From contig NZ_ACJN02000003.1 in NCBI RefSeq assembly GCF_000174435.1, positions 884,263 through 948,262 on the forward strand: a stretch of 64,000 nt of DNA, written 5' to 3'. How positions within the stretch are numbered: the first letter of the stretch is position 1; each line of letters opens with the position of its first letter. This document shows positions 1 through 8,421 of the stretch, one piece after another. The stretch is from Desulfonatronospira thiodismutans ASO3-1. Its GTDB lineage: Bacteria > Desulfobacterota > Desulfovibrionia > Desulfovibrionales > Desulfonatronovibrionaceae. The position numbers and the translations under genes were made by a program. The notes below the pieces were generated by a model, which saw nothing but the letters and a program-made list of their open reading frames with translations, did not search any database and had not been told where the DNA came from.

Positions 1-625
1 ACAGGTCCTTGCGCAGGTTGAGCCCCTTTTCCTCCCCTTTCTGGGCCAGATGCATAAGGTAACTTGGAGTGCCCACAAAACCGGTTACCCTGAGCTTCTG
101 CATCACCTCCAGCTGAGTATTGGTGTTGCCGGGCCCTGCTGGAACCACGGAACAGCCGATATTTCTCAGGGGCTCTTCAAACATGAGTCCGGCCGGGGCC
201 AGGTGGTAGCTGAAGGTGACCTGGACGATGTCCCCTGTCCTGAAACCGGTAGCATAAAAACCTTCCGTCCATCCCCAGTAATCATCAGTACGGTCCTCTG
301 GATCGAAAATGGGACCGGGGGAAAGAAAGATCCGTCTCAGCTCCCCCAGGTCCTTGGTCAACAGGCCCCCCAGGCGTGGTCCCATGGACTGCAGAAATAT
401 AAGCTCTTTTTTCTTTAAAATGGGAATATGCTTCAGATCCCCCAGGGTCTTGAACTTGTCCACGTAAAACTGCGCCCGGTCGAATCTCTTTTTCACGTCC
501 TCGGAGTACCTGTATGCATAGCTCAAAAGATCCTTGAGCTGAATCTGGTAGTATTTCTGCCTTTCGCTTTGATCCAGGACTTCCTTCCTGGTCAGGATGC
601 CTTCGGTTCGATCCTTTCGGGTCAT
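1..625 (-). CDS. PaaK-family AMP-forming CoA ligase, partial (C-terminus off the left edge)
   Basis: The first 208 codons of a gene that runs off the window. The start ATG (623-625) has AGGAGG about 10 nt upstream. The protein resembles the phenylacetate-CoA ligase (PaaK) branch of the adenylate-forming superfamily, which activates a carboxylic acid to an acyl-AMP and then a CoA thioester in the cytoplasm. Visible family features are the WGWTEGFYATGF block, GDIVQVTFSYHL, VVPAGPGNTNTQLE and VGTPSYLMHLAQKG. The usual Ser/Thr/Gly-rich ATP loop (SSGTTGKPT type) is not seen where expected; LSPGPIFDPEDRTDDY stands there instead. I recall this subtype from sulfate reducers, so the substrate should not be assumed to be phenylacetate. 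It is divergent from pilD across a 618-bp spacer. Confidence 0.8.
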   Translation of the reverse strand, partial: MTRKDRTEGILTRKEVLDQSERQKYYQIQLKDLLSYAYRYSEDVKKRFDRAQFYVDKFKTLGDLKHIPILKKKELIFLQSMGPRLGGLLTKDLGELRRIFLSPGPIFDPEDRTDDYWGWTEGFYATGFRTGDIVQVTFSYHLAPAGLMFEEPLRNIGCSVVPAGPGNTNTQLEVMQKLRVTGFVGTPSYLMHLAQKGEEKGLNLRKDL

Positions 626-1243
626 TATGATTTTCCTCCTCCTGAGGGGTGCTTTTCGCAGGATTAGAGTCAGGGATTAAAATTTAAAAAATAACATTAT
701 ACCTATATTCATAAGCAAATTCAAGAAAAATCTACTTCATGCTTCAACCACGCGAGCTTTAATCATTTTCAGTCCCAGGGTATGTGCTGACTGTAACCAT
801 TCAAGGGGTGCCAGCAATCGCCACCGGGAATAGGCCTGAGGCGTACTCCCCAGCCGTGAGCGGCAGAGCCGCCCGTGTGCAACGAAGTTGCCCGTGCCAA
901 AAAAATCTTCTCTGGCACGGGAAGCCTTCAGGCTTCACACCCGACTAAAATGCGCTTTGCTGTCCTGCGGAATTTTAGCGGGCAGGCAGGTGCTCCGCAC
1001 ACACGGTTTTAAAGAATAAAAATCCCCAGCAAGGCATTGCCCACATGGCAGACAGGCAAATTGGCATATCTCCCCCCTGAAGAGTTACTGTTGACTTGTG
1101 TATGTCTACAGGGCTAAGTTAAAGTCTATGTAATGATTTACAATCAACCATGATAACACTTTTGCCAGAACAAGAGTGAACCCAAGGCGTGCTGAACAGT
1201 TACGCCAGTTTTTTTAAACCTGCAAAACCACCCGGACTGCTGC
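626..1243. other. Intergenic spacer with promoter space and a mobile-element-like repeat
   Basis: This 618-bp gap between divergent genes holds no supportable ORF. An AT-rich stretch at about 678-740 is a reasonable place for promoters. From 793 to 1088 it is occupied by a hairpin-rich repeat listed separately. The remaining 155 bp before pilD shows no recognisable site. Confidence 0.6.
793..1088 (+). mobile_element. MITE-like element, copy A (GTAAC-type ends, 8-bp target duplication)
   Basis: The 296-bp element begins GTAACCATTCAAGGGG and ends CCCCTGAAGAGTTAC, an imperfect terminal inverted repeat. It is flanked by TGCTGACT (785-792) and TGTTGACT (1089-1096), an 8-bp direct repeat with one transition. 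It shares its arms with the inverted copy at 29036-29390. The interior is a chain of small palindromes: GCGGCAGAGCCGC, CAACGAAGTTG, an 8-bp CCCGTGCC/GGCACGGG stem, and GAAGCCT/AGGCTTC. Copy A alone carries an extra imperfect hairpin at about 941-987. It has no coding capacity. GTAA tips and 8-bp duplications are traits of IS66-family elements, so mobilisation by an IS66 transposase encoded elsewhere is the inference. Confidence 0.75.
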
Positions 1244-2014
1244 ATGGAATTTGAAAGTTTTTTTCCTGTCCTGGCCCTGATAGTGGGGCTTTGCCTGGGC
1301 AGCTTCTACAACGTCTGCATCCACCGTTATGTTACCGGCCAGTCCATAGTCCTGCCGGGATCTCACTGCCCGGGATGCGGGCACATCCTGTCCTGGTGGG
1401 AAAACATTCCCCTGATCAGTTACGTGCTGCTGCTGGGCAGATGCCGCTCATGCAGACAGGGCATAAGTCCGGTCTACCCTGTCGTGGAAAGCCTGTCGGG
1501 AATACTGGCCCTCTTTCTGGCTCTCAAATTCGGCTTCGGCCTGGAGTGGCTGGCTTACATGCTTTTTTTCGGCCTGCTTATTGTGGCTTCCTTTATTGAC
1601 CTGAAAATATACATACTGCCCGATATCATCACCCTGCCCGGGGCTTTGCTGGCCTTTGGCGCGTCATTTATCCTGCCTGTCTTCTGGCTGGACGCACTGC
1701 TGGGGGCGCTTCTGGGCGCGGGACTGTTCTGGAGCCTGCAATGGGCCTACAGGACATTCAAAAAAGTCGAAGGCCTGGGTACCGGAGACATAAAACTCAT
1801 GCTTATGCTGGGGGCCTTAGTGGGCTGGCAGGGGCTTCCAATCCAGATATTCGCCGCAGCCCTGACCGGACTGGCAGCTTCACTTATATACATGAAAAAG
1901 ACCCCCGGAGGAGGAATGCAGACCCCCATTCCCTTCGGCCCCTTTCTGGCCCTGGGAGCAGTGATATATATCCTGGCCGGCGAAAATATATGGACCTGGT
2001 ATCTGGGTGGTTGA
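1244..2014 (+). CDS. pilD: Prepilin peptidase / N-methyltransferase (type IV pilus)
   Basis: A 256-residue polytopic inner-membrane aspartic protease (A24 family) that cleaves the leader of type IV prepilins and type II secretion pseudopilins, then N-methylates the new N-terminus. The N-terminal zinc-binding loop has two Cys pairs (C42/C45 and C67/C70), as in bifunctional PilD/GspO. The two catalytic aspartates fit D119 (FIDLKIYILPD) and D182 in the GTGDIK motif. Hydrophobic segments fill the rest. No strong ribosome-binding site precedes the ATG. pilT and pilU lie 3 kb downstream on the same strand, which supports a pilus role. Confidence 0.95.
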   Translation: MEFESFFPVLALIVGLCLGSFYNVCIHRYVTGQSIVLPGSHCPGCGHILSWWENIPLISYVLLLGRCRSCRQGISPVYPVVESLSGILALFLALKFGFGLEWLAYMLFFGLLIVASFIDLKIYILPDIITLPGALLAFGASFILPVFWLDALLGALLGAGLFWSLQWAYRTFKKVEGLGTGDIKLMLMLGALVGWQGLPIQIFAAALTGLAASLIYMKKTPGGGMQTPIPFGPFLALGAVIYILAGENIWTWYLGG

Positions 2015-2096
2015 TAAAGCGCTTTTGGCATTGCCTTTTCAAGACGAAAGAATTATCTCTTGTGCCTGAAACAACAACAAAATCACTGGAGAAAAC

Positions 2097-2984
2097 ATGT
2101 TCACACAGCCGGAAAAGTCACTGAAAATCTACAAAAAACGCAAAAAACCCCTGGAACAGAAATCATTTCTCCCTAAAGAACTTACCCAGCTTGTAGACTT
2201 TATCATAAAAAATCAGCTGGAAGCCGCGGAAAAGGCTTCTCCGGAAAACAATCCCCACACATCGCTTGCATCAAGCCATGAAGTACTCAGCGGCAAGCCG
2301 CTTCTACCCAGGGAGGAGTTCCCCCTGGACTTCAAGACGTCCAGAGAACTGGCCCTGAAAATCCTCAAGTTCATGGCTGATTCCAACGAACACCTGGTCC
2401 AGTCAATGGAGGTCATCCAGAAAGAGATGGACAGCGACCCGGAATTTCTGGACATGGCCATGAAAAAATACCTTGAAGGCGACGACGACTTCTTTCGCTC
2501 CTTTGGAGAAAAAACGCCTTCAGCACCCAGGAGTCTGAACTTCCTGGTCCAGTCCGCGGCCGCCCCTTCCCTGGCGAAAACCGCCGACTCCTTAAGCCTG
2601 GCCCTGCCCGCCCAGCAGACTTTTCAGTCAGGGCACTGTCCCGTATGCGGCAGCCTGCCCTATATAGCAGAGTTAAGAGAAAAACAGGGATTTCGCTACC
2701 TGCACTGCAGTTTCTGCCACACCGCATACCGTTTCAAAAGAATGGCCTGCCCGTATTGCGCCGTGGAAAAAAGCGACTCCTTTGAATACTTTCATACGAG
2801 GGAAATTCCCGGGTTCAGGGTGGATCTCTGCACATCCTGCAATATGTACATTAAGACAATGGACTTCAGGGAAATGGACAAAAAGGCACTGCCCCCGCTG
2901 GACGACCTGGAATCACTGCCCCTGGACATCAAGGCCAAGGAAGAGGGATATATCCGCCCCACCCTGTCAGCCTGGGGCTTCTAA
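2097..2984 (+). CDS. fdhE: Formate dehydrogenase accessory protein FdhE
   Basis: 295 residues, close to the family norm. FdhE is a cytoplasmic, rubredoxin-like metal-binding protein needed for maturation of molybdenum- or tungsten-dependent formate dehydrogenase. The C-terminal half carries four Cys pairs in the family arrangement (C181/C184, C204/C207, C218/C221, C245/C248), with the CPVCGSLPYIAEL and CPYC signatures. The N-terminal 140 residues are helical and charged. mobA starts 21 bp after the stop; that pairing makes sense because formate dehydrogenase needs the bis-guanine dinucleotide cofactor. No dehydrogenase subunit gene lies in this window. Confidence 0.92.
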   Translation: MFTQPEKSLKIYKKRKKPLEQKSFLPKELTQLVDFIIKNQLEAAEKASPENNPHTSLASSHEVLSGKPLLPREEFPLDFKTSRELALKILKFMADSNEHLVQSMEVIQKEMDSDPEFLDMAMKKYLEGDDDFFRSFGEKTPSAPRSLNFLVQSAAAPSLAKTADSLSLALPAQQTFQSGHCPVCGSLPYIAELREKQGFRYLHCSFCHTAYRFKRMACPYCAVEKSDSFEYFHTREIPGFRVDLCTSCNMYIKTMDFREMDKKALPPLDDLESLPLDIKAKEEGYIRPTLSAWGF

Positions 2985-3005
2985 GATTTTTGCCTTTTAA
3001 AGCAA

Positions 3006-3608
3006 ATGACTGCTCAAGACTTAAGCGCGGTCATCCTTGCAGGCGGAAAAAGCACCCGCCTGGGCAGGGATAAGACCCGGGTCAGGATACAGGGGCAGAC
3101 CCTGGTCCAGCGCATGGTCTCCCTGGCCCGCAGGTTCTGCCGGAGCACCTGGGTGGTGGGACAGCACCCGGAGCAGGTCGACGCACCCTGGATGCTTGAT
3201 GAAATTCCGGGCATAGGCCCCATGGGAGGGATAATCACAGCCCTTAAAAGGCTCAGCTCTCCCTGCCTTGTCCTGGCCTGTGACCTGCCTGCCATGCATG
3301 AGGACTTGCTTGCCAGGCTTATTGCACACAGAAGCTCCTCTCCCGGCAGACAGTGCATGACCACTTTTATGCAGGAGCAAACCGGTTACATCGAATCCCT
3401 GGTGGCCGTTTACGAAACCCGCTGCCTGGACCTGCTCCTTGCCTCTTATGAGAAGGGATGCTACAGGTTGAGCACAGCCGTGCCTCCGGAATACCGCCTG
3501 CATATCCCTTACGGGATCCAGGAGGAGCACTTTTTCTTCAATGTAAACTACCCCGGGGACCTGGAAAAGATTCTTGCTGAAGTCAATCCAGGCACTCTGA
3601 CAGGGTAA
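3006..3608 (+). CDS. mobA: Molybdenum cofactor guanylyltransferase MobA
   Basis: A 200-residue nucleotidyltransferase that joins GMP from GTP to molybdopterin, giving the guanine dinucleotide cofactor used by formate dehydrogenase and related enzymes. The GTP-binding signature LAGGKSTRLGRDK is at residues 11-23, followed by GPMGG and the metal-binding CDLPAM with D93. It lies just behind fdhE, and the next start codon is 5 bp beyond its stop. moeA, an earlier step in cofactor synthesis, is at 17036. Confidence 0.94.
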   Translation: MTAQDLSAVILAGGKSTRLGRDKTRVRIQGQTLVQRMVSLARRFCRSTWVVGQHPEQVDAPWMLDEIPGIGPMGGIITALKRLSSPCLVLACDLPAMHEDLLARLIAHRSSSPGRQCMTTFMQEQTGYIESLVAVYETRCLDLLLASYEKGCYRLSTAVPPEYRLHIPYGIQEEHFFFNVNYPGDLEKILAEVNPGTLTG

Positions 3609-3613
3609 AGTGT

Positions 3614-4192
3614 ATGTCATTTATTCAAGCCGCAGGAATTATGGGGGCTGTCTATCTCCTTCTTGCCGGACAACCTGCCTGGGCCGGACAGGGGACAATC
3701 TACTACTACCAGGATGAATCCGGTACGCACCATTTCACAGACCTGCCCACTTCGCAGAAATACCGGCCCTTTGCCTTTTTCGGTCGCACCCAGGAGAAGA
3801 CACCCGGACAACTGGAGCAAAGCATAGTGACCTACAGCAGGCGTTACCAGGTGGATCCCGATCTGATCCGGGCCATGATCCAGGTGGAGTCCAATTTCGA
3901 CGCCCGGGCGGTATCTCTGGCCGGAGCCCAGGGTCTGATGCAGATCATGCCCGAGACGCAAAAAGACCTGGGCCTGAAAGACCCCTTTGACGCAGATTCC
4001 AATGTGGAGGCCGGCGTCAGGTACTACAGATGGCTTTTAAACCGCTTTCAGGACACCGAGCTTGCCCTGGCTGCATATAATGCCGGCCCGTCCAGGGTGG
4101 AAAAATATGGTGGCATCCCTCCTTTTGAGGAAACCGTAAACTATGTTGACAGGGTCCTGGACATTTACAACAACTCCAAACAGGTCCGGTGA
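3614..4192 (+). CDS. Secreted lytic transglycosylase (SLT domain) with DUF4124-like N-terminus
   Basis: A 192-residue periplasmic murein lytic transglycosylase. Residues 1-24 form a signal peptide ending PAWA. Residues 28-50 (IYYYQDESGTHHFTDLP) match the small DUF4124 beta module. The Slt/goose-lysozyme domain covers about 67-190, with catalytic Glu E92 in VESNF, then GAQGLMQIMPET and AAYNAGPSRVEKYGGIPPFEET. It cleaves glycan strands with 1,6-anhydro formation, which may make room for trans-envelope machines such as the pilus. Its stop overlaps the GTG start of pgsA, so the two are probably translationally coupled. Confidence 0.92.
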   Translation: MSFIQAAGIMGAVYLLLAGQPAWAGQGTIYYYQDESGTHHFTDLPTSQKYRPFAFFGRTQEKTPGQLEQSIVTYSRRYQVDPDLIRAMIQVESNFDARAVSLAGAQGLMQIMPETQKDLGLKDPFDADSNVEAGVRYYRWLLNRFQDTELALAAYNAGPSRVEKYGGIPPFEETVNYVDRVLDIYNNSKQVR

Positions 4193-4737
4193 AAACCATG
4201 TTCAATCTGCCCAACAGCCTGACATTCGCCCGAATTGCCACTGTTCCCATTATAGTAATCCTTCTCTATTTTCCTTCCAGGACTACTGCGGCGGCAGCCA
4301 TGCTCATCTTTATCATAGCTTCCCTGACCGACCTCTTTGACGGTCTTCTGGCCAGGCGATACAACCAGGTAACCAAAATGGGCAAGTTCCTGGACCCCCT
4401 GGCAGACAAAATCCTCATTACAGCAGTACTCATAATGCTGGTGCACAACAGCTGGCTGCATGCCTGGATTGCCATAGTGATAATCACCAGGGAGATAACC
4501 GTCACCGGATTAAGAGCCATTGCTGCGGAGCAAAGCATTGTCATATCCGCTGACAGGTACGGCAAACTGAAAACCATTTTCCAGGTTGTAGCCCTTTGTC
4601 CTCTGATGCTTCATTACCCCTGGTGGGGTTTTGATCCCACCCTGCTGGGACAGATCCTGATTCACATCGCCATGATCCTGGCGGTTGTTTCCGGGATCAA
4701 TTATCTGAGGGTGTTTTACGTGCAGGCCTTTCGGTAA
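4189..4737 (+). CDS. pgsA: CDP-diacylglycerol--glycerol-3-phosphate 3-phosphatidyltransferase
   Basis: A 182-residue integral membrane enzyme that makes phosphatidylglycerol phosphate, the committed step to phosphatidylglycerol and cardiolipin. The CDP-alcohol phosphotransferase signature D-G-x2-A-R-x8-G-x3-D-x3-D is complete (D51, G52, A55, R56, G65, D69, D73). The start is either GTG 4189, giving a 4-base overlap with the upstream stop, or ATG 4198 (MFNLPNSLTFARI), which fits the usual family start better; neither has a strong ribosome-binding site. Confidence 0.93.
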   Translation: MKTMFNLPNSLTFARIATVPIIVILLYFPSRTTAAAAMLIFIIASLTDLFDGLLARRYNQVTKMGKFLDPLADKILITAVLIMLVHNSWLHAWIAIVIITREITVTGLRAIAAEQSIVISADRYGKLKTIFQVVALCPLMLHYPWWGFDPTLLGQILIHIAMILAVVSGINYLRVFYVQAFR

Positions 4738-4740
4738 CCA

Positions 4741-4848
4741 GAAGACAGGAATCAGGGATCAGGGGTCAGAAGGCAGGAACCAGAAGTCAGAAATAAGAAA
4801 TAAGAGGACAGAGGTCAGAAGGCAGGGGACAAAAACGTTCAAGATACC
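4741..4848. repeat. Degenerate period-7 tract (TCAGAAG/GTCAGAGG type)
   Basis: About 108 bp behind pgsA is built from degenerate units such as GTCAGAAGGCAGG and AATCAGGGATCAGG, roughly seven bases apart. The same kind of tract in the opposite orientation occupies about 16960-17035. It contains no ORF. It ends just before the ribosome-binding site AAGGGAG of pilT. Such low-complexity tracts recur in intergenic DNA of related genomes; their function is unknown. Confidence 0.6.
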
Positions 4849-4862
4849 AAGGGAGATGACAC

Positions 4863-5945
4863 ATGGCTCAGATAGATGCTTTTTTCAAGATGATGCATGA
4901 ACTTGGGGCTTCGGACCTGCATCTTTCCACGGGTTCTCAGCCCATCATCCGCCTGCACGGCGAACTGCAGCGCATCAAGTACAAGGCCCTGGAAAACGAA
5001 GAACTGAAAAAAATGCTTTATGAAATCACCCCGGAAAACAAGGTCAAGGTCTTCGAGGAAACCGGGGATGTGGACTTTTCCTATGAAGTGCCCAACGTGG
5101 CCAGATACAGGGTCAATTTCTTCTGGCAGCGACTGGGCGTAGCTGCAGTCTTCCGGGAGATTCCCCAGAAAATCCTGTCCATTGAGGATCTCGGCCTGCC
5201 CGGGATCATGAAGCGCCTGGCCATGCTGCCCAAGGGGCTGGTCCTGGTCACCGGACCCACCGGAAGCGGAAAATCCACCACCCTGGCCGCATGCATCGAC
5301 TACGCCAACAAGACCCGCAAGGATCATATCCTGACCATTGAAGATCCCATAGAATTTGTGCACCAGCCAGAAAACTGCCTGATAAACCAGCGCGAGGTGG
5401 GCCGGGATACCCAGAGCTTCAAATCCGCCCTTCGCGGAGCCCTGCGCGAAGACCCGGACATCATCCTGGTGGGAGAACTGCGGGACCTGGAAACCATTGA
5501 ACTGGCCCTGGAAGCCTCGGAGACAGGCCACCTGGTATTCGGCACCCTGCATACTATTTCCGCTTCCAAGACCATCGACCGCATTATCGAAGTTTTTCCC
5601 GGTGAAATGCAGGGGCAGATACGATCCAGCCTGTCCGAATCCCTGCGGGCCATCATCGCCCAGAGCCTGTTCAAGCGCATAGACAAGCCCGGAAGGGTGG
5701 CCGCCCTGGAAATTCTCATCGCCACCCCTGCAGTTAGAAACCTCATACGGGAAAACAAAAACTTCCAGATAAATTCCGTCATTGAAACCGGAAAAAAATT
5801 CGGCATGCAGACTCTGGACGAATCCATCATGAAACACCTGCAGCAAAGCCGCATCGACCCTGAAGACGCCTACAACAAGGCCGTTAACAAGGCCAAGTTT
5901 AAAGATTATCTCAAAGACACCCCCCAGGACTTTACAGAGGTGTAA
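4863..5945 (+). CDS. pilT: Type IV pilus retraction ATPase PilT
   Basis: A 360-residue hexameric secretion ATPase that powers pilin depolymerisation and twitching motility at the inner-membrane cytoplasmic face. The N-terminal PAS-like part (ASDLHLSTGSQP) precedes Walker A GPTGSGKST at residues 131-139, the Asp box ILTIEDPIEF, the PilT-diagnostic ELRDLETI, and the His box GHLVFGTLHT. The late motif IIEVFPGEMQGQIRSSLSES is also PilT-type. The next ATPase gene starts 2 bp after the stop. Confidence 0.95.
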   Translation: MAQIDAFFKMMHELGASDLHLSTGSQPIIRLHGELQRIKYKALENEELKKMLYEITPENKVKVFEETGDVDFSYEVPNVARYRVNFFWQRLGVAAVFREIPQKILSIEDLGLPGIMKRLAMLPKGLVLVTGPTGSGKSTTLAACIDYANKTRKDHILTIEDPIEFVHQPENCLINQREVGRDTQSFKSALRGALREDPDIILVGELRDLETIELALEASETGHLVFGTLHTISASKTIDRIIEVFPGEMQGQIRSSLSESLRAIIAQSLFKRIDKPGRVAALEILIATPAVRNLIRENKNFQINSVIETGKKFGMQTLDESIMKHLQQSRIDPEDAYNKAVNKAKFKDYLKDTPQDFTEV

Positions 5946-5947
5946 CT

Positions 5948-7117
5948 ATGCTCAAATCGCAGCTGAATCACATCATTGGACAGATACTCTCAAAGCACCC
6001 GGACCTGTCGGATATCATCCTCACCGCGGGCAAGCCCATCCAGGTAGAGGTCCACGGGCAGCTGGCCGATGCCCGCATCAGCCCGGATATGGGCAACCTG
6101 GTTCCCTTCCAGGTGGAAGCCATGGCTATGGCCATGATGGGAAGCGATCTAAGACTTTACCGGGACCAGGCCCGCACAGGCTCCTGTGATCTGTCCTACG
6201 AACTGCCCGGGCAGTCCAGGTTCAGGGTCAACGTGTTCGGGCAGAAGGGTTCTCTGGCCGTGGTCATGCGCAAGCTTGCCATGCATGTCCCCAGCCTGGA
6301 GGATCTGGCCCTGCCGCAGATATTTCAGGATATGGCCAGGGAAAAATACGGACTGATCCTGGTCACCGGAGGCACCGGAACCGGTAAATCCACCTCCCTT
6401 GCGGCCCTCATCAACGAAATAAACTCCAGGGAAAGCAAGCACATCGTCACCCTGGAAGACCCGGTGGAATTTACCCATCCCCACAAAAAAGGGGTAATCA
6501 ATCAAAGGGAAATGGGCAGGGACTTCGACAGCTTCGCCTCGGGCCTGCGGGCTGCTCTGCGCCAGGCTCCCAAAGTAATCCTGGTGGGGGAAATAAGAGA
6601 CCGGCAAACAGTGGGCATTGCCCTGGAAGCAGCCGAAACAGGCCACTTAGTCCTGGGCACCCTGCATACCAGCGATGCCGGCCAGACCGTCAACCGCATC
6701 ATAGCCATGTTTGAATTAAGCGAAGAACAGCTCATCCGCTCCAGGCTGGCGGACAGCCTCAAATACGTGGTCTCCCAGAGGCTTCTGCCCAGGACTGACG
6801 GCGGACGCGTGGCCGCCTTCGAGATCCTGAGCTCCAACCTGCGCATACGCGACGTAATCATGAACGGGGAAACCGAGGAAAAGACCTTTTACAATGTTAT
6901 TTCCGCAGGAGAGACTTACGGCATGGCCACGTTTGACCAGTACCTCATGCGGCTTTACAAGGAAGGTATAATAGCCGAAGAGACGGCCATGTTAAGCGCC
7001 TCGGACAAGTCCCGTCTGAAGCAGATGATAGACAGGGAGAAATCCCTCAAGGGCGAGAAAGTCACGGATATAGACGGTCTGGAACTGGACCTGGACTATG
7101 AAAACAGAAACAGGTAA
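5948..7117 (+). CDS. pilU: PilT/PilU-family accessory retraction ATPase
   Basis: A 389-residue paralogue of the gene before it. The order is N-terminal domain, Walker A GGTGTGKST (141-149), Asp box IVTLEDPVEFTHPHKKG, the EIRDRQTVGIALEAAETGHLVLGTLHT region, and a C-terminal domain. The GGTGTGKS loop, the greater length and the position directly after pilT favour PilU, which boosts PilT-driven retraction but does not act alone in well-studied species. The acidic C-terminal tail (DGLELDLDYENRNR) is an extension not seen in the upstream copy. Assignment to PilU rather than a second PilT is an inference. Confidence 0.85.
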   Translation: MLKSQLNHIIGQILSKHPDLSDIILTAGKPIQVEVHGQLADARISPDMGNLVPFQVEAMAMAMMGSDLRLYRDQARTGSCDLSYELPGQSRFRVNVFGQKGSLAVVMRKLAMHVPSLEDLALPQIFQDMAREKYGLILVTGGTGTGKSTSLAALINEINSRESKHIVTLEDPVEFTHPHKKGVINQREMGRDFDSFASGLRAALRQAPKVILVGEIRDRQTVGIALEAAETGHLVLGTLHTSDAGQTVNRIIAMFELSEEQLIRSRLADSLKYVVSQRLLPRTDGGRVAAFEILSSNLRIRDVIMNGETEEKTFYNVISAGETYGMATFDQYLMRLYKEGIIAEETAMLSASDKSRLKQMIDREKSLKGEKVTDIDGLELDLDYENRNR

Positions 7118-7266
7118 GATGCACATACACCTTTCATGGACCTTCTTGGGCTTCATGGTGGGCATCTCTTGATCTGCGCGTGTGAACAATTAGAAGACAA
7201 ATATAACACTTATATCGTTACAGATCCTTAGCTGGTACCAACTTTTTTCAATGAGGTTATTAACTC

Positions 7267-7740
7267 ATGAATCAGGATGCAATACCTAACGAAAATGCAT
7301 CAGTAGAGCCGGACCTGTTCCCCCCCGGCTCCAGGGCCTGTTTTATTTTTACTCACGAAAAAGGGCTTACGGAAAAATTAGTTACCATATTCGAATCCCA
7401 GGGGTATTATACAGCCACGGCTGACGATCCGGGACAGGGGGTGGCCAAACTTCGCCTGAACAGGTACGATGTGGCTGTGGTACAGCATAACAGCAGCAAT
7501 GCCTCCATGTTTGAGGAGATAAATTCATGGCCCGGCAACACCAGGCGGGCCATGAACCTGATCGTTCTGGGCGGTGAAGCGCCCAGCATGCACCAGAGCC
7601 AGTCCTTAGTGCTTGGTGCCAACTTTTACCTCAACATCGATGATTCAGACAACCTGGAAGAACTTATTATGCAGTGCCTCAGGGGATACCAGCTTTACTA
7701 TCACCCTTGGCACAAGGTTTTGGAGGAAATGAATGATTAA
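7267..7740 (+). CDS. Stand-alone degenerate receiver-like protein
   Basis: 157 residues. From about residue 23 the predicted strand/helix order fits a CheY-like receiver (ACFIFTHEKG, YDVAVVQHN, LIVLGGEAPS), but the phospho-acceptor position is Q73 instead of Asp. The acidic pair is replaced by THEK, and the conserved Lys near the end is missing (NFYLNIDD). If this fold reading is right, it is a pseudo-receiver that cannot be phosphorylated and more likely acts by protein binding. GAGG lies ahead of the ATG. The 3' end overlaps the next start by 8 bp. The function is not known; the context is behind pilT-pilU. Confidence 0.7.
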   Translation: MNQDAIPNENASVEPDLFPPGSRACFIFTHEKGLTEKLVTIFESQGYYTATADDPGQGVAKLRLNRYDVAVVQHNSSNASMFEEINSWPGNTRRAMNLIVLGGEAPSMHQSQSLVLGANFYLNIDDSDNLEELIMQCLRGYQLYYHPWHKVLEEMND

Positions 7741-8002
7741 TGAAAAGACAATACTTCAGGCCAGGCTCAAAAACTGCCTGTTGACCATTGTAGAAATGGA
7801 ACCCCTGCTGAGCAGGATTTCTGTCCACCATGAACTGAAAAAAGAGTTCAGGCAACTCAAGGAAATTTCCGGTAAAATCGCCGGCATGGAGCTTTCAGAC
7901 GCTGAAGTTGAACGTATTGAAAACGCCACGGAAGTATTTTTGAAAGAACTGGAGATCCCCGGGGAATTTCTGCCCCAGGAAAACCACGAAACTCTGCAGT
8001 AA
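7733..8002 (+). CDS. Small helical protein of unknown function
   Basis: 89 residues, not recognised. It is highly charged and predicted helical (ELKKEFRQLKEISGKIAGMELSD begins at about residue 34), with no membrane segment or signal. Its ATG overlaps the end of the pseudo-receiver gene by 8 bp, so the two products are likely made together and may interact. GGAGG lies about 8 bases before the start (GGAGGAAATG region). Confidence 0.7.
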   Translation: MINEKTILQARLKNCLLTIVEMEPLLSRISVHHELKKEFRQLKEISGKIAGMELSDAEVERIENATEVFLKELEIPGEFLPQENHETLQ

Positions 8003-8063
8003 GCTCCAGGGCTTCAAATTTTTTCGGATATCTTCCAGACCGGCTCCGGATGAAAGAATTACC

Positions 8064-8339
8064 ATGCTCATCAGGCTCATCGTACTTATCCTGCTCGGTG
8101 CAAACATAGTCCTGGCCTACCAGCTTTACTGGGGGCCCAGCAGCGTACCGGTCTACCTGGAAAACAAAGAGACTTTTCAGGAACTCAAGCAGGAAAACAA
8201 GGCGCTTTTAGAGGAAAACAAGCAGCTCAGCAAAGAAATAAAGCACCTGCGCAGCAGAAAGGACTTCATCAAGGAGGCTGTGCGCAAGGAAATGGGATAC
8301 GTACGCGAAGACGAGGTAATGTACTACTTTTCCGATTAA
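8064..8339 (+). CDS. FtsB/DivIC-like septum formation initiator
   Basis: 91 residues. One N-terminal transmembrane helix (about 3-21) is followed by a periplasmic heptad-rich coiled coil (KETFQELKQENKALLEENK..., about 33-66) and a short C-terminal part, KEMGYVREDEVMYYF. That ending matches the FtsB/DivIC family, whose members join FtsL and FtsQ in the divisome and act as a scaffold for septal wall synthesis. It lies inside the uncharacterised run behind pilU, which is not a classic place for ftsB; a division-like role is inferred from the fold alone. Confidence 0.8.
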   Translation: MLIRLIVLILLGANIVLAYQLYWGPSSVPVYLENKETFQELKQENKALLEENKQLSKEIKHLRSRKDFIKEAVRKEMGYVREDEVMYYFSD

Positions 8340-8421
8340 ATGTGCGTGTTTGACTTGTCCGGGGCGGGCTTTTTCCGCAGCAGAAAATCAAAAACCGAAA
8401 AAAGGCACAACGGGACAATGC

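Noticed and set aside
50-667. Two + strand open frames (122 and 79 codons) at the left edge
   Set aside because: They are antisense to the PaaK-type gene on the minus strand, which has a ribosome-binding site, family motifs and continuous coding from 625 to the edge.
4839-5846. 335-codon minus frame opposite pilT
   Set aside because: A shadow of the strongly conserved PilT frame; composition rich in Gly/Phe/Gln typical of antisense of GC-rich coding DNA.
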